A DNA stretch of 64,000 nucleotides from assembly GCF_007859765.1 (NCBI RefSeq), contig NZ_SIHJ01000001.1, forward strand, positions 1,240,767-1,304,766, given 5' to 3'. The notes below the pieces were generated by a model that did not search any database, was not told the origin of the DNA, and saw only the letters and a program-made list of their open reading frames with translations. Positions within the stretch are counted from its first letter, which is position 1. Each line of letters starts with the position of its first letter. Origin of the DNA: Posidoniimonas corsicana. GTDB lineage: Bacteria; Planctomycetota; Planctomycetia; Pirellulales; Lacipirellulaceae. Of the stretch, positions 35,876 through 44,953 are shown piece by piece. The position numbers were made by a program, and so were the translations under genes.

Positions 35876-37504
35876 ATGATCGCCGCCAGCCCACCCCTGA
35901 TAATCCGTCGGCTCGCGGCGTTGTGCGTTCTGCTCGCCGCATCGCCGTCGGTCGGCGAGGCGGTCGCGTTGTCGGTGCTGCAGGGCTGGGGAGAAGCGGT
36001 CGCAACAGAGATCGACAGCTCGCTCCGCGTCCCGGGCACGAACCTATACGCTGAGACCGCGTCGCTAGGAGGCGGCCAGTCGGGTGGGATCAACGGCCGT
36101 TCGTTCGTGTGGCCCGCCAGCACGCAGTTCCGCGTGCTGAACTCGCTACTCCAGTCCGAGCCCAACGCCAGCACGACCGTGCTGCGTCAGTTCTCCAACG
36201 AGTTGCGTCGATCCTACTGGGACGACGGGTACCGCTCTGGGGCCGGCGCCGGCGACCGCTTCTACGACGACAACGCCCACATCGCCGTCGCCCTGGTCGA
36301 AGCCTACAACCTGACCGACGATCCGGTCTACCTCGCGCGGGCAATCGACACCTACAAGTTCGTCCTCGAGGGCGAGGATACGGCGGCGGGCGGCGGGATC
36401 TACTTCAAGCAGTTCGACTTCTCGTCGAAAGACGCCATCTCAACGCTGCAGGGCGCCCGCAGCGCCGCGATGCTCTTCCGGGCAACCGGCGAGGCGGCCT
36501 ACCTTGCCGACGCGACCCGACTGCTCGAATGGGCCAACTCCCATATCCAGCTCTCCAACGGGCTATTCAATCAAGGCTACCTGATCGCAGAGGGAACGCC
36601 CTCGGGCGTGGAGATCGTCAACTCGGCTGGCGTGGGGATTTCAGCAAACCTCGAGTTGTACGCCGCTACGTCCGAAGCGGGCTACCTTTCCGAGGCGCAG
36701 CGCATCGCCACGGCGAGCCTCGGCCGGTACTTCGACTCCGCCACCGGACGCATCAACGATGAGGGTTACTGGGCCTACGAACTGGTCGACGCGTTGAATG
36801 ACCTCTACCTAACCGACAAGGACCCACGGTGGCGCACCGCGGTGCACGGAGCGCTGGCGTGGCTCAACGCCAACAAGCAGGACCCGAACACCCACTACGA
36901 CCTGTTCTGGGGCCGCAACGGGCCGATCGTCGACACGCTTTCCGAGTGGAACCTCAACGAGCAGGCATCAGTCGCCCGGGCGTACCTCGACACGGCGCTC
37001 ACCATGCTTACCGGCGACGCCAACCTGGACGGGCTGCTCACGGCCGCCGATGTCCGGACGTTCGTCAGCGTCTGGCAGTCGGACACCTCCGGACACGACA
37101 CCCTGGGCCGCCTGCGGAGGGGTGATTTCAACCTCGATGGGCTGACCGACGTCCAGGACTCCTACGCCTTCCAGGAGGCGATGGACGAGGCCGGGGTTGA
37201 GATCACCCCGGCGCAACTTGCGGCCATCGGCTTGCTGCTGCCTGGCGACTACAACGACGACGGACTCGTCGACGCAGCCGACTACAGCGTGTGGCGCGAC
37301 AGCCTAGGTGGGCCCGCCGGCTCGCTGCCGAACGACCTGGACGGCGGCGTCATCGGCCAGAATCAGTACTCGACGTGGCGGGAGAACTACGGCGCCGCCG
37401 GCGCCTCGTCGGCCGCCGCGACGCGGACGCCTGAGCCCACCGCGGTAGCCTGCCTGCTTACCGCCGCCGGCCTCACCACACGCCGGCGTCCTCGAGCTGC
37501 TTAG
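35876..37504 (+). CDS. Secreted GH76-like enzyme with dockerin-like repeats and PEP-CTERM tail
   Basis: 542 residues from the ATG at 35876, which places the signal peptide (about 8-29) first; ATGs at 35771 and 35828 would extend it. The catalytic part has the alpha-1,6-mannanase pattern with FYDDNAHIAVALVEAY and the Asp pair D131/D132. Residues about 380-500 contain three GD.N.DG..D calcium-loop units (GDANLDGLLTAAD, GDFNLDGLTDVQD, GDYNDDGLVDAAD) of the planctomycete dockerin-like kind. The end TPEPTAVACLLTAAGLTTRRR is a PEP-CTERM tail for sorting to the envelope. The last 32 bases overlap the convergent glycosylase gene. Confidence 0.87.
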   Translation: MIAASPPLIIRRLAALCVLLAASPSVGEAVALSVLQGWGEAVATEIDSSLRVPGTNLYAETASLGGGQSGGINGRSFVWPASTQFRVLNSLLQSEPNASTTVLRQFSNELRRSYWDDGYRSGAGAGDRFYDDNAHIAVALVEAYNLTDDPVYLARAIDTYKFVLEGEDTAAGGGIYFKQFDFSSKDAISTLQGARSAAMLFRATGEAAYLADATRLLEWANSHIQLSNGLFNQGYLIAEGTPSGVEIVNSAGVGISANLELYAATSEAGYLSEAQRIATASLGRYFDSATGRINDEGYWAYELVDALNDLYLTDKDPRWRTAVHGALAWLNANKQDPNTHYDLFWGRNGPIVDTLSEWNLNEQASVARAYLDTALTMLTGDANLDGLLTAADVRTFVSVWQSDTSGHDTLGRLRRGDFNLDGLTDVQDSYAFQEAMDEAGVEITPAQLAAIGLLLPGDYNDDGLVDAADYSVWRDSLGGPAGSLPNDLDGGVIGQNQYSTWRENYGAAGASSAAATRTPEPTAVACLLTAAGLTTRRRPRAA

Positions 37505-38189
37505 TCGCGGCCGCGGCCCAGCCGCGGTTCGCCGCCGGGCTGGCCGGGCTGGGGTGCAGGATGGTGGTGACCCTCGCCCTGTCACCGGCGACCCGCTGCA
37601 GGCACTTCTCCGCGTAGCGGCCCACGCCCACCGCCCACTCGGGCTGCACCGCTTCGATCACCGCGGCGAGGTGGGCGTCACACAACTCAGCGATCGGCGC
37701 GCGTTCCTCGGCGGGCAGGTGGTCGGGCGTGCGGTTGCGGCCCGACTCCTCCATGAACGCCAGTGGGCAGTAGTTGGCGACCAGGTGCTCCTTGAAGAAC
37801 AGTGTGGGCGTCTTGAAGCGGTCCCGCATCAGCCCCCAGAGCCGCTCGCCAGAGACCTCGCTCCGCGGGCACTCCAGTCCCTGGATCGGCCGCTTGGGGT
37901 GCAGCTGCTTGGGCTGCTTGATCGGCGCGTCGATCTTCATCCAGTCCCGCACGGACGCCACCTGGCCAAACGGCACGCCGGTCTGAGCCATGCCCCATGG
38001 GCCGGGGTTCATGCCGAGCATCAGCACCCGCACCCCGCCGGCGGGGATCTGGCGGAGGTAGGCCTCGTGGGCGGCCCAGGCGTAGGTCAGCGGGTTGTAG
38101 ACGCACGCCACCGGTTCGGCGAAGCGGAGCTTGTCGATCTGCTTGGCGAGTTTCTTGGCAGCGGCAACGGCGGAGTCAGCGGCGGACAT
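37473..38189 (-). CDS. SMUG1-type uracil-DNA glycosylase
   Basis: 238 residues. The active-site motif MNPGPWGMAQTGVPFG and the C-terminal HPSPASPAANRGW are those of single-strand-selective monofunctional uracil-DNA glycosylases (family 3 UDG), and VANYCPLAF lies between. The enzyme removes uracil and oxidised pyrimidines from DNA to start base-excision repair. SMUG1 is best known from animals but occurs in some bacteria, including planctomycetes. Its 3' end overlaps the end of the GH76 gene by 32 bases in a tail-to-tail arrangement. Confidence 0.92.
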   Translation of the reverse strand: MSAADSAVAAAKKLAKQIDKLRFAEPVACVYNPLTYAWAAHEAYLRQIPAGGVRVLMLGMNPGPWGMAQTGVPFGQVASVRDWMKIDAPIKQPKQLHPKRPIQGLECPRSEVSGERLWGLMRDRFKTPTLFFKEHLVANYCPLAFMEESGRNRTPDHLPAEERAPIAELCDAHLAAVIEAVQPEWAVGVGRYAEKCLQRVAGDRARVTTILHPSPASPAANRGWAAAATKQLEDAGVW

Positions 38190-38267
38190 GCACGGAAGGA
38201 CTAAAGGGGATCGAATGGTGGGCCCGCAGCTTAGCAGGCCCCCCTCGCAGCGGCGACCCGCCCCACG

Positions 38268-39305
38268 CTACTCGGCAGAACCGGCGTCAGCCTGTCGCCG
38301 CTTCTGCGTGGCCGGGCCGATACGTTCGGCCAGGAAGTCGACGGCCGCCGAATTCACGTCAGCCGACATGGCTCGAAACCCGTGCCCTGCGCCGGCGACA
38401 CGCTGAAGCTCGTGGGGCACGCCAGCCTCTGCCAGTTTCTGGGCCAACCGCACACTCTGCTCAATCGGCACGACGTTGTCGTCTTCGCCGTGCGCAATGA
38501 AAATCGGTGGGTCGTGGGCATCGACATGCTCGATCGGGTTCATCAGCTTCGCCAGGGCAATCTCGCTCGCAAACTCTGTCAGGCGACTATCGGCAGCCTC
38601 GCGGAGCACACCTACCCCCCGACCGGGTCCGGTGAACCCTAGCAGTTTCGACTCTGGCGAGTCGGGCGCGTCGTGATCGATAGCGCTCCCGGGGGGATCC
38701 GCCACGTCGGTCTGCATCCGCAACAGGTCCGTTGGGCCAAAGTAGTCGACCGCGGCCTGGACGCCGCTCGGCTGGTCGACGTTGCCGCCGACGTCACCTT
38801 CCGACTCCGCGACCCCGCCGGAGGTCGCCAGCAGCGCGGCCAGGTGCCCGCCGGCCGACGCCCCCCACACGGCGAACCGCTCGGGATCGAGCTGACGCCT
38901 GGCTGCGTTGGCCCGCAGGAAACGCACTGCGCCTTTGATGTCGTGGATCTGCGCGGGCGCAATGGCTTGACTAGAAAGGCGGTACTGCACCGACGCCACC
39001 GCGAACCCGCGTCTCAGGAGCTGCCGCAGCCCCGGGGGCGGAGCGTTGTAGCTGCCGGCCAGCCACGCCCCGCCGTGGACCCAGATTACTAGCGGGCGCG
39101 GTCTGGCAGACCGGTCCAGCGGCATCCACAAGTCCAGGTGCAGCTCGATCGGTTCGCCGCTGTCGGACACGGTCTTTGCGTAGACCAGGTCGTTGACTGT
39201 CGGCGCTGGCGGCTGCGCCGTAGCGGGTTCGGTCGCCAACAGGCACAACGCCACGACGACGCCCAACGACCGTCGCGCTGCGTGACCGAGTGGATTGCAG
39301 GTCAT
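38268..39305 (-). CDS. Secreted alpha/beta-hydrolase, BD-FAE-like esterase
   Basis: 345 residues with a signal peptide (about 12-31, ending ATAQP). The fold shows the oxyanion motif VIWVHGGAWLAGS, the nucleophile elbow GASAGGHLAA, an Asp in the GEDDNVVP loop and the His in AGHGFRAM. These are features of carboxylesterases acting on acetylated or feruloylated polysaccharides or short esters. The N-terminal VYAKTVSDSGEPIELHLDLW is typical of the lipase/esterase group common in planctomycetes. Substrate is unknown. It points away from the ECF sigma gene. Confidence 0.88.
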   Translation of the reverse strand: MTCNPLGHAARRSLGVVVALCLLATEPATAQPPAPTVNDLVYAKTVSDSGEPIELHLDLWMPLDRSARPRPLVIWVHGGAWLAGSYNAPPPGLRQLLRRGFAVASVQYRLSSQAIAPAQIHDIKGAVRFLRANAARRQLDPERFAVWGASAGGHLAALLATSGGVAESEGDVGGNVDQPSGVQAAVDYFGPTDLLRMQTDVADPPGSAIDHDAPDSPESKLLGFTGPGRGVGVLREAADSRLTEFASEIALAKLMNPIEHVDAHDPPIFIAHGEDDNVVPIEQSVRLAQKLAEAGVPHELQRVAGAGHGFRAMSADVNSAAVDFLAERIGPATQKRRQADAGSAE

Positions 39306-39621
39306 CCTAGAGCTCAGGTTGAGTTAGAGTTTCAAGTCAGGCAACGGCATTGGGACGAGTTACGGAAACCCCGTCTGAGCCCGCTTGGCGCCGAGCGGTG
39401 TGGGTATTCGCCGCTGCACGCCCGGCTGTCCCAGCCCACCACCATCTCCACAACCCTAACGGGCATAAGGGATTACAGGATTTCCCTCAATTTCTTCTGC
39501 CAGATGGAATAGTCCAGCCCGCAACTCCGAATCGTAGTGCGGAACGAGCGTGGCGTGCTAAGATGCAGGCCACGGAATACTCCAGCATCTGCACGGAACA
39601 GGCAGATAGGAGAGGCAACGG
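39306..39621. other. Intergenic region between esterase and ECF sigma gene
   Basis: About 316 bases with no convincing gene. It is somewhat richer in A/T than its neighbours and must hold the divergent promoters of the esterase and the sigma factor. No clear -35/-10 pair or hairpin was found. An AGGAGAGG ribosome-binding site for the sigma gene sits at its right end. Confidence 0.6.
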
Positions 39622-40122
39622 GTGTCGCTATCAAGGGCCGATTTTCACGTCCTGATCGAGGAGCATGCCTCCGCATTGTACCGGCTGGCCTACCGCCTGG
39701 TGGGTTCGCCGCACGACGCGGAGGACATCGTGCAGGAAACCATGCGTAGCGCATGGACCAGCCGAGAGCGATTCGAGCAGGGTCGAGGCGAACGGGCCTG
39801 GCTAGCGGCAATTTTGCGGCGGCGTGTCGTCGACCGCTGGCGGCGTTCCGGGAGAGTCCCGGTCGCGGCTGGCGAGCGTGTGATGGACGTCGCTTGCGAG
39901 GCCGAGGATCCGTTGGCTCACGAGTATACCGACGAGATGCAGTACGCACTCTCCAAGCTGTCCCCCGAACTCCGAGAGTCGCTGCTCTTGGTTGTCGTGG
40001 GAGAGCTTACCCACCAGCAGACCGCTGACGAATTGGGCGTGCCGTTAGGAACGGTGCTCTCACGCGTCAGTCGGGCCCGCCGGCGACTCCGCCAATACCT
40101 CCTCAGCGTCTCCAAGCGATAG
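39622..40122 (+). CDS. ECF-type sigma-70 family RNA polymerase sigma factor
   Basis: 166 residues from a GTG with AGGAGAGG upstream. Region 2 is seen as LIEEHASALYRLAYRLVGSPHDAEDIVQETM and the DNA-binding region 4 as LSPELRESLLLVVVGELTHQQTADELGVPLGTVLSRVSRARRRL. The two are joined by a short linker, as in ECF sigma factors. It should direct RNA polymerase to a small regulon, possibly including its own promoter and the genes after it. No classical zinc-binding anti-sigma gene follows; the next gene encodes only 75 residues. Confidence 0.92.
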   Translation: MSLSRADFHVLIEEHASALYRLAYRLVGSPHDAEDIVQETMRSAWTSRERFEQGRGERAWLAAILRRRVVDRWRRSGRVPVAAGERVMDVACEAEDPLAHEYTDEMQYALSKLSPELRESLLLVVVGELTHQQTADELGVPLGTVLSRVSRARRRLRQYLLSVSKR

Positions 40123-40360
40123 CCATGCGACAAGCCGCTGTGTCGTAAGCTTTGTTGAGAGAGTGCTGCCGACCCCCGCGTCGCGTGCTGCCTGGCGTGC
40201 CCAGCAGAACGCTGCGGACTGATGCCCGCGCCGAATCATGCCCGCCGCCTCGGCGGTGTGGGCCGGCCGGGGAGGGAGGGGACGCCCCCCGGGCGTGTAA
40301 CTTGTATTCGATCGGCGCTGGTTTCCATGGCGGCGCCGGTTGGGAAAGTGAACCAGTTTA

Positions 40361-40588
40361 ATGTCAGACCACCTTCCTTCGCTGGACGCCTCGGACAGCG
40401 GCTTCCTCAATGCGTTCGTCGGCCCGCACCGGCTCGACCCCTCCCAGCGGGGCGTCGCCTCGCGCGTGGGCGGCGAGGCTCCTGCCCCACCTGCCGCCGA
40501 ATCGGTCGACCTCGACGCGTTGCTGCAGAACGTGCGCATTCCCGATGGCCTGCACAATCGTTTGAACCAGATTGCTGCAGAAGAGTGA
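40361..40588 (+). CDS. Small protein downstream of the ECF sigma factor
   Basis: 75 residues from an ATG, with no membrane helix or cysteine/histidine metal site. The N-terminus SDHLPSLDASDSGFLNAF and the C-terminus LDALLQNVRIPDGLHNRLNQI are the conserved-looking parts. The latter resembles, by eye, the N-terminal start of some planctomycete membrane anti-sigma-like proteins (LL.NV..P.GL..RL), but here the chain stops before any helix. It may be a truncated or soluble anti-sigma factor. The link to the sigma factor rests on position only; a 238-base gap separates them. Confidence 0.6.
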   Translation: MSDHLPSLDASDSGFLNAFVGPHRLDPSQRGVASRVGGEAPAPPAAESVDLDALLQNVRIPDGLHNRLNQIAAEE

Positions 40589-40652
40589 ACGGACGGCTTT
40601 CTGCCAACTAATGGAGCTAACCGTCTGGTTTCGCTTATAGTCAAGGGAATGC

Positions 40653-43600
40653 GTGCGTCACGCGACGACTCTGCTCGCCACAGCCGCTTGCCCCCTTGTC
40701 CCCCCTATGCTCTCCAGGCGATTCTCCCTATCCCTCTCGTTGGCGCTGACGCTGTGGTTCCAGCCGTGCGAGTCCAGCGCCGCCGACGACACGGCAGCAT
40801 TCCTCGACGCGATGCGTCAGGCGGGCAACTACGAACTGACGCTCGAGTACCTGGACCTCGTCTCCGCTTCGGACCGCACCTCGCCCGAAACCCGCTCGCG
40901 GATCCCGTACGAGCGGGCGGTGACTCAGCTCGAACAGGCGCAGACCATTAGCTCTTCCTCCGCCCGCCAGGCGGCGGTCGCCTCTGCCCGCCGCGAACTG
41001 CAGGAGTTCATCAACGGCGGCGCCGAGCCGCGCCTGGCCGCCGAGGCCAGCGTCAAGCTGGCCGGCGCCCTGGTGAACGGGGCAGGCCGCAGCCTGCTGG
41101 CTATGGAACGCCAGCCCCAACGGGCGAACAACGCCGACCTGAAACAGGCCCGCCGCGACATCGAGGACGCGCGGGGCTACCTGTCCCAGGCGGAAGACTC
41201 CTACCAACAGGCCCTCGAGCCCCTCAGATCCGTCCAGCCGGGCAGCGACGCGTCGCAGCTGCGGCTGCAGCTCCGCTTCGAACTCGCGCAGGCGCGGTTC
41301 GACAGCGCAAGAGCATTGGCGGAGCTGGCCAACACGTTCCCGTCGGACTCGCGTGAGCGGAAGCAGACGCTAGAGAACGCCGCGAAGGAGTTCGCCTCGC
41401 TCTACGAGAAGTACGACACCCAGCAGTCGGCCGGCATCGGCTTCCACGCCCACCTGTACGAGGGCCGCTGCTACCAAGAGCTGGGCGACCACCGACTAGC
41501 CGACGGCTGCTTCGAGGTGGTGGCTTCACTGCCGACCGAAGACCCCAGTCTCCGCCGCCTGGTGCGGATGGCGCAGGCAAGCCTGGTCGCTGGGCTGACC
41601 GCCCAGGGTAAGGCGGACGAGGCGCTCGAGCGGGGCGCCGACTGGGTAGACGACGTGCCCCGTCAGGAGCAGTCGCGGCCCGACGTGCTAGCTCTCAAGC
41701 ACCAGCTCGGCGAGGCCGCGCTCTCCGCCGCCGACTCGACCGACGACCAGGGCGACTCACGCGAGCTGCGCAAGCAGGCCCGCCAGTATTTCACCGCAGC
41801 CTCGCGTGGGTTCAACGAACACCAGGCCGACGCCCGCCTCCGCCTGGCCGCGCTGTCCGAAGAACTCGGCGACCAGCAGGTGCAGGCCGCCACGTTCGAC
41901 GAGGCGTTCCAGATTGGCGTCGACGCGCTCAACGCGGTGTTCGCCGCCCAGCTTGCGGCCAACGGCGGCCAGGACGCAGCCCCCACGGCCGCGGACAGCC
42001 AACGGGCGCTCGACGCGTTTCGGCAGGCGCTGCGACTCGCCGATTCCGAGACCCCGCTCGCCCGCCTCAATGACGCCCGCAACAAACTCAGCTACCTTTA
42101 CTGGGAGTCCGGCGACTACCTCAGCAGCGCCGCCCTGGCGGAGTTCCTCGCCACCAAGCACCCGGACGACCCCAATGCCGAGAGCGCCGCCAAGCTGGCG
42201 ATGGCCTCCTTTGAGAAGCTGCGGACGGAAGCCGAGCAGACCGGCGAGCCGACCCAATTCGCCACCGACCACCTGGTCCGCTTGAGTGAGTTTGTCACCC
42301 GCCGCTGGGCGGGCGAGCCGCTGGCGGACTCGGCGTTTAAGGTGCTGCTAGCAACCGCAATCCGCGACAACCGCTTGGAAGACGCCCGCAGCGTCCTCGC
42401 CGGCGTCGACCCGGAACGCCGCGCGCCGCTCGAACTGCGGCTCGCGCTGGCCAACTGGGAACAAATCGCCCGCGGCGGGAACGCCGAGGCCACGCCGGCC
42501 CAACGCGACCAGGCGATCGCGGCCCTGGAGTCCGCCTTCCGGGCGGTCAGGGAGCAGGGCCAGGTCGACGCGACCGGCGCGACCGGCGCCCTGTTCCTCG
42601 CCCAGGCCAAGCTCGGCCAGGGCGACGCACAGTCCGCCGCGAAGCTGCTAGAGGATTCCAAGCTCGGACCACTGACACTCGCCAACCAAGACGCGCCGGC
42701 GATCGCCGACAACCCAGGCTTCAAGGCCGAGGCGTACCGCACGGCGTTGCAGGCGTACCTGTCGGTCACGCCCCCCCGCACCGCCGAAGCGATGCAGATG
42801 ATGGAGACCCTCGAGTCCGCCGTCGCCGACAAGTCGGCCCTCACACGCATCTACTTCGCCCTCGGCGTGCAGCTGCAGCGGCAGATCGAACAGCTCAACC
42901 AGGCCGGCAAGTCCGCCGACGCGCAGCGGGTGAGCTCCGCGTTCGCGGAGTTCATCTCCCGCATCGGCGACGCCGGCGACGGCGCCGACTGGACCATGCA
43001 GCAGTGGATGGCCCAGACCTTCCTGAAGCTCGCCGAGGGCCTCGGCGATGGCGACGCCGAGCAACGCACCGCCTTCTACCAGCGCGCCCGCGACGGCTTT
43101 CAAACCCTCGCGGACCGCGCCGCGAGCGATCCGGCCTCGATGCCGAGCCCCACGTCGGGGCTGGCGGTGCGGATGCAGCTCGGGGCGGCCCTGCGGGGCC
43201 TGGGCGAGTACGACCGGGCGGTCGATGTGTTCACCGACCTCTTGGCCGAACGCGAGATGATGCTCGACGTCCAGAAGCTGGCCGCGTACACGCTCCAGGA
43301 GTGGGGCGAGTCGGGCGACCCCGAGCGGCTGCAGCAATCGATCGGCGGCGCCCGCAAGTCGCCCCAGACCGGCAAGAACCTGATCTGGGGCTGGAGCAAA
43401 CTGGCCAGCGTCAGCGGCAAGGTCGCCCGCAGCAAGCCGGAGTACCGGGATCTGTTCTTCGAATCCTGGCTGAACGTCGCCACCAGCCGGTACCTGGCCG
43501 GCATGCAGTCCAGCGGCGACCGGAAGACCAAACAGCTCGCCAGCGCCCGCAAGACAATCCTCCTGTTGTCGCGGCAGTATTCCGACCTGGGCGGCCCCGC

Positions 43601-43745
43601 GATGCGTAGCCGCTTCGACACGCTGCTCAAGAAGATCCAACGGGCCCAGGGCGAAGAGCCGGCGGGCCTGGCTGAATTCACCACCGCTTCGCTCATTGAG
43701 TCCTCCCGCCGCATGGCCGGCGTCAAACACTTATCAGCAGCATGA
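40653..43745 (+). CDS. Secreted helical-repeat (TPR-like) protein of about 1030 residues
   Basis: From a GTG at 40653 the protein carries a signal peptide (SLSLSLALTLWFQPCESSAA); an ATG at 40707 would begin just before it and is equally plausible. The remainder is helical-repeat sequence rich in Ala, Gln, Leu and Arg, with TPR-like segments such as YEGRCYQELGDHRLADGCF and GAALRGLGEYDRAVDVFTDL. It is the first gene of a second Exb operon and overlaps the next gene by four bases. It is not obviously a sequence duplicate of the similar-sized protein at 6688-9780. Periplasmic scaffold function is inference. Confidence 0.83.
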   Translation: MRHATTLLATAACPLVPPMLSRRFSLSLSLALTLWFQPCESSAADDTAAFLDAMRQAGNYELTLEYLDLVSASDRTSPETRSRIPYERAVTQLEQAQTISSSSARQAAVASARRELQEFINGGAEPRLAAEASVKLAGALVNGAGRSLLAMERQPQRANNADLKQARRDIEDARGYLSQAEDSYQQALEPLRSVQPGSDASQLRLQLRFELAQARFDSARALAELANTFPSDSRERKQTLENAAKEFASLYEKYDTQQSAGIGFHAHLYEGRCYQELGDHRLADGCFEVVASLPTEDPSLRRLVRMAQASLVAGLTAQGKADEALERGADWVDDVPRQEQSRPDVLALKHQLGEAALSAADSTDDQGDSRELRKQARQYFTAASRGFNEHQADARLRLAALSEELGDQQVQAATFDEAFQIGVDALNAVFAAQLAANGGQDAAPTAADSQRALDAFRQALRLADSETPLARLNDARNKLSYLYWESGDYLSSAALAEFLATKHPDDPNAESAAKLAMASFEKLRTEAEQTGEPTQFATDHLVRLSEFVTRRWAGEPLADSAFKVLLATAIRDNRLEDARSVLAGVDPERRAPLELRLALANWEQIARGGNAEATPAQRDQAIAALESAFRAVREQGQVDATGATGALFLAQAKLGQGDAQSAAKLLEDSKLGPLTLANQDAPAIADNPGFKAEAYRTALQAYLSVTPPRTAEAMQMMETLESAVADKSALTRIYFALGVQLQRQIEQLNQAGKSADAQRVSSAFAEFISRIGDAGDGADWTMQQWMAQTFLKLAEGLGDGDAEQRTAFYQRARDGFQTLADRAASDPASMPSPTSGLAVRMQLGAALRGLGEYDRAVDVFTDLLAEREMMLDVQKLAAYTLQEWGESGDPERLQQSIGGARKSPQTGKNLIWGWSKLASVSGKVARSKPEYRDLFFESWLNVATSRYLAGMQSSGDRKTKQLASARKTILLLSRQYSDLGGPAMRSRFDTLLKKIQRAQGEEPAGLAEFTTASLIESSRRMAGVKHLSAA

Positions 43746-44776
43746 AGAACCACCCACTCCAGTACCTCGCGGCCGTAGCGGTCGCGCTGTTGATCACGCA
43801 ACCCGCGGCCGCTCAGACCGATCGGGTGAAGACCACCTCCGGGGTCAAGACCGGCACGGTCACCCAGGTCGGCCCGCTCGGCGTGACGGTCGAGCGGAGC
43901 GGCCGCGAGACGCCGATCTCGGTCGCCGCGATCCGCACCATCCAGTTCGGCGACGAGCCGTCCGAGCTCACCAAGGCCCGCGTCAACGCGCTCAGCGGCG
44001 CGTACGCCAAGGCGCTGGAGAGCCTAGCGCAGGTCGACGCTGCGTCACTCAAACGGGACGAGGTCAAGCAGGAGGTCGAGTTCTACACGGCCTACTGCCG
44101 GGCGAAGCAGGCGCTCGTGGGCGAGGGATCCGTGTCCAGCGCCGGCTCCGAGCTGAACAACTTTGTGAAGAACAACCGGCAGAGCTTCCACTTCCTCGAG
44201 GCCAACGAGCTGCTGGGGGACATGCTGGTCGCGCTCGGCAGAAGCGACGACGCGGTCAAGCGGTACGAGGTGCTCGCCCGGAGCCGCCTGCCCGCGTTCA
44301 AGATCCGCTCGGCCGTGCTGGTCGGCAAGACGCTGCAGGCCGCCGGTCAGCACGATGAAGCCATCCAGCGGTTCTCCCAGGCCGAAGCCATGGCCGGCGA
44401 CTCCGACGACGACAAGCCTCAGCTGCTGGCCGCGCAGCTTGGCCGAGCGGTCAGCCTGGGCGCCACCGGCAAGGTGGACGAGGGCGTGGAGCTGGTCCGC
44501 TCCGTCATCGCCGAGGCCGACCCCGAGGAGCAGCAGCTGCACGCCGACGCCTACAACGCCCTGGGCGGCTGCTACCTGCTGGCCGACCGCACCAAGGAGG
44601 CGCTCTTCGCCTACCTGCACGTCGACCTGCTGTACGACTCTGACCCCGCCGCCCACGCCGAGGCGCTCTACCACCTCGGCCAGCTGTGGGAAGCGATCGG
44701 CCAGTCCTCCAAGGCGCTCGACGCGCGCAAGACGCTCAAGGCCGAGTACGCGTCGAGCAAGTGGGCAAACCGCTAG
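43742..44776 (+). CDS. Secreted protein with N-terminal beta domain and TPR repeats
   Basis: 344 residues, start overlapping the previous stop by four bases (ATGA). The signal peptide is at about 8-25 (ending QPAAAQ). Residues about 28-70 form a small beta domain (KTGTVTQVGPLGVTVERSG, ISVAAIRTIQFGDEP), followed by TPR-like helical repeats (ANELLGDMLVALGRSDDAVKRY; AYNALGGCYLLADRTKEALFAY; ALYHLGQLWEAIGQSSKAL). It is probably a periplasmic partner of the larger TPR protein and of the ExbB/ExbD stator encoded after it. Confidence 0.83.
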   Translation: MKNHPLQYLAAVAVALLITQPAAAQTDRVKTTSGVKTGTVTQVGPLGVTVERSGRETPISVAAIRTIQFGDEPSELTKARVNALSGAYAKALESLAQVDAASLKRDEVKQEVEFYTAYCRAKQALVGEGSVSSAGSELNNFVKNNRQSFHFLEANELLGDMLVALGRSDDAVKRYEVLARSRLPAFKIRSAVLVGKTLQAAGQHDEAIQRFSQAEAMAGDSDDDKPQLLAAQLGRAVSLGATGKVDEGVELVRSVIAEADPEEQQLHADAYNALGGCYLLADRTKEALFAYLHVDLLYDSDPAAHAEALYHLGQLWEAIGQSSKALDARKTLKAEYASSKWANR

Positions 44777-44953
44777 CGCCGGCCCGCACGCCGTGCGACT
44801 CACCCCACCCTCCTAACTGCTACGTCTTGGCGCCGCGGGCCCGCCGCCGGGCATCGGGCGCCCGCCGCGGGCTTTGCGGGCCTGTCGCGGCGTGACTAGA
44901 CTGAAACCTCTACCGGAACAGATGCCTTGGCGCCCCAGCCACAGGAGAACCAG

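Noticed and set aside
44820-44890. GC-rich potential hairpin between the TPR and exbB genes
   Set aside because: Arms do not match over a useful length and no T-run follows; the compositional bias alone can explain it.
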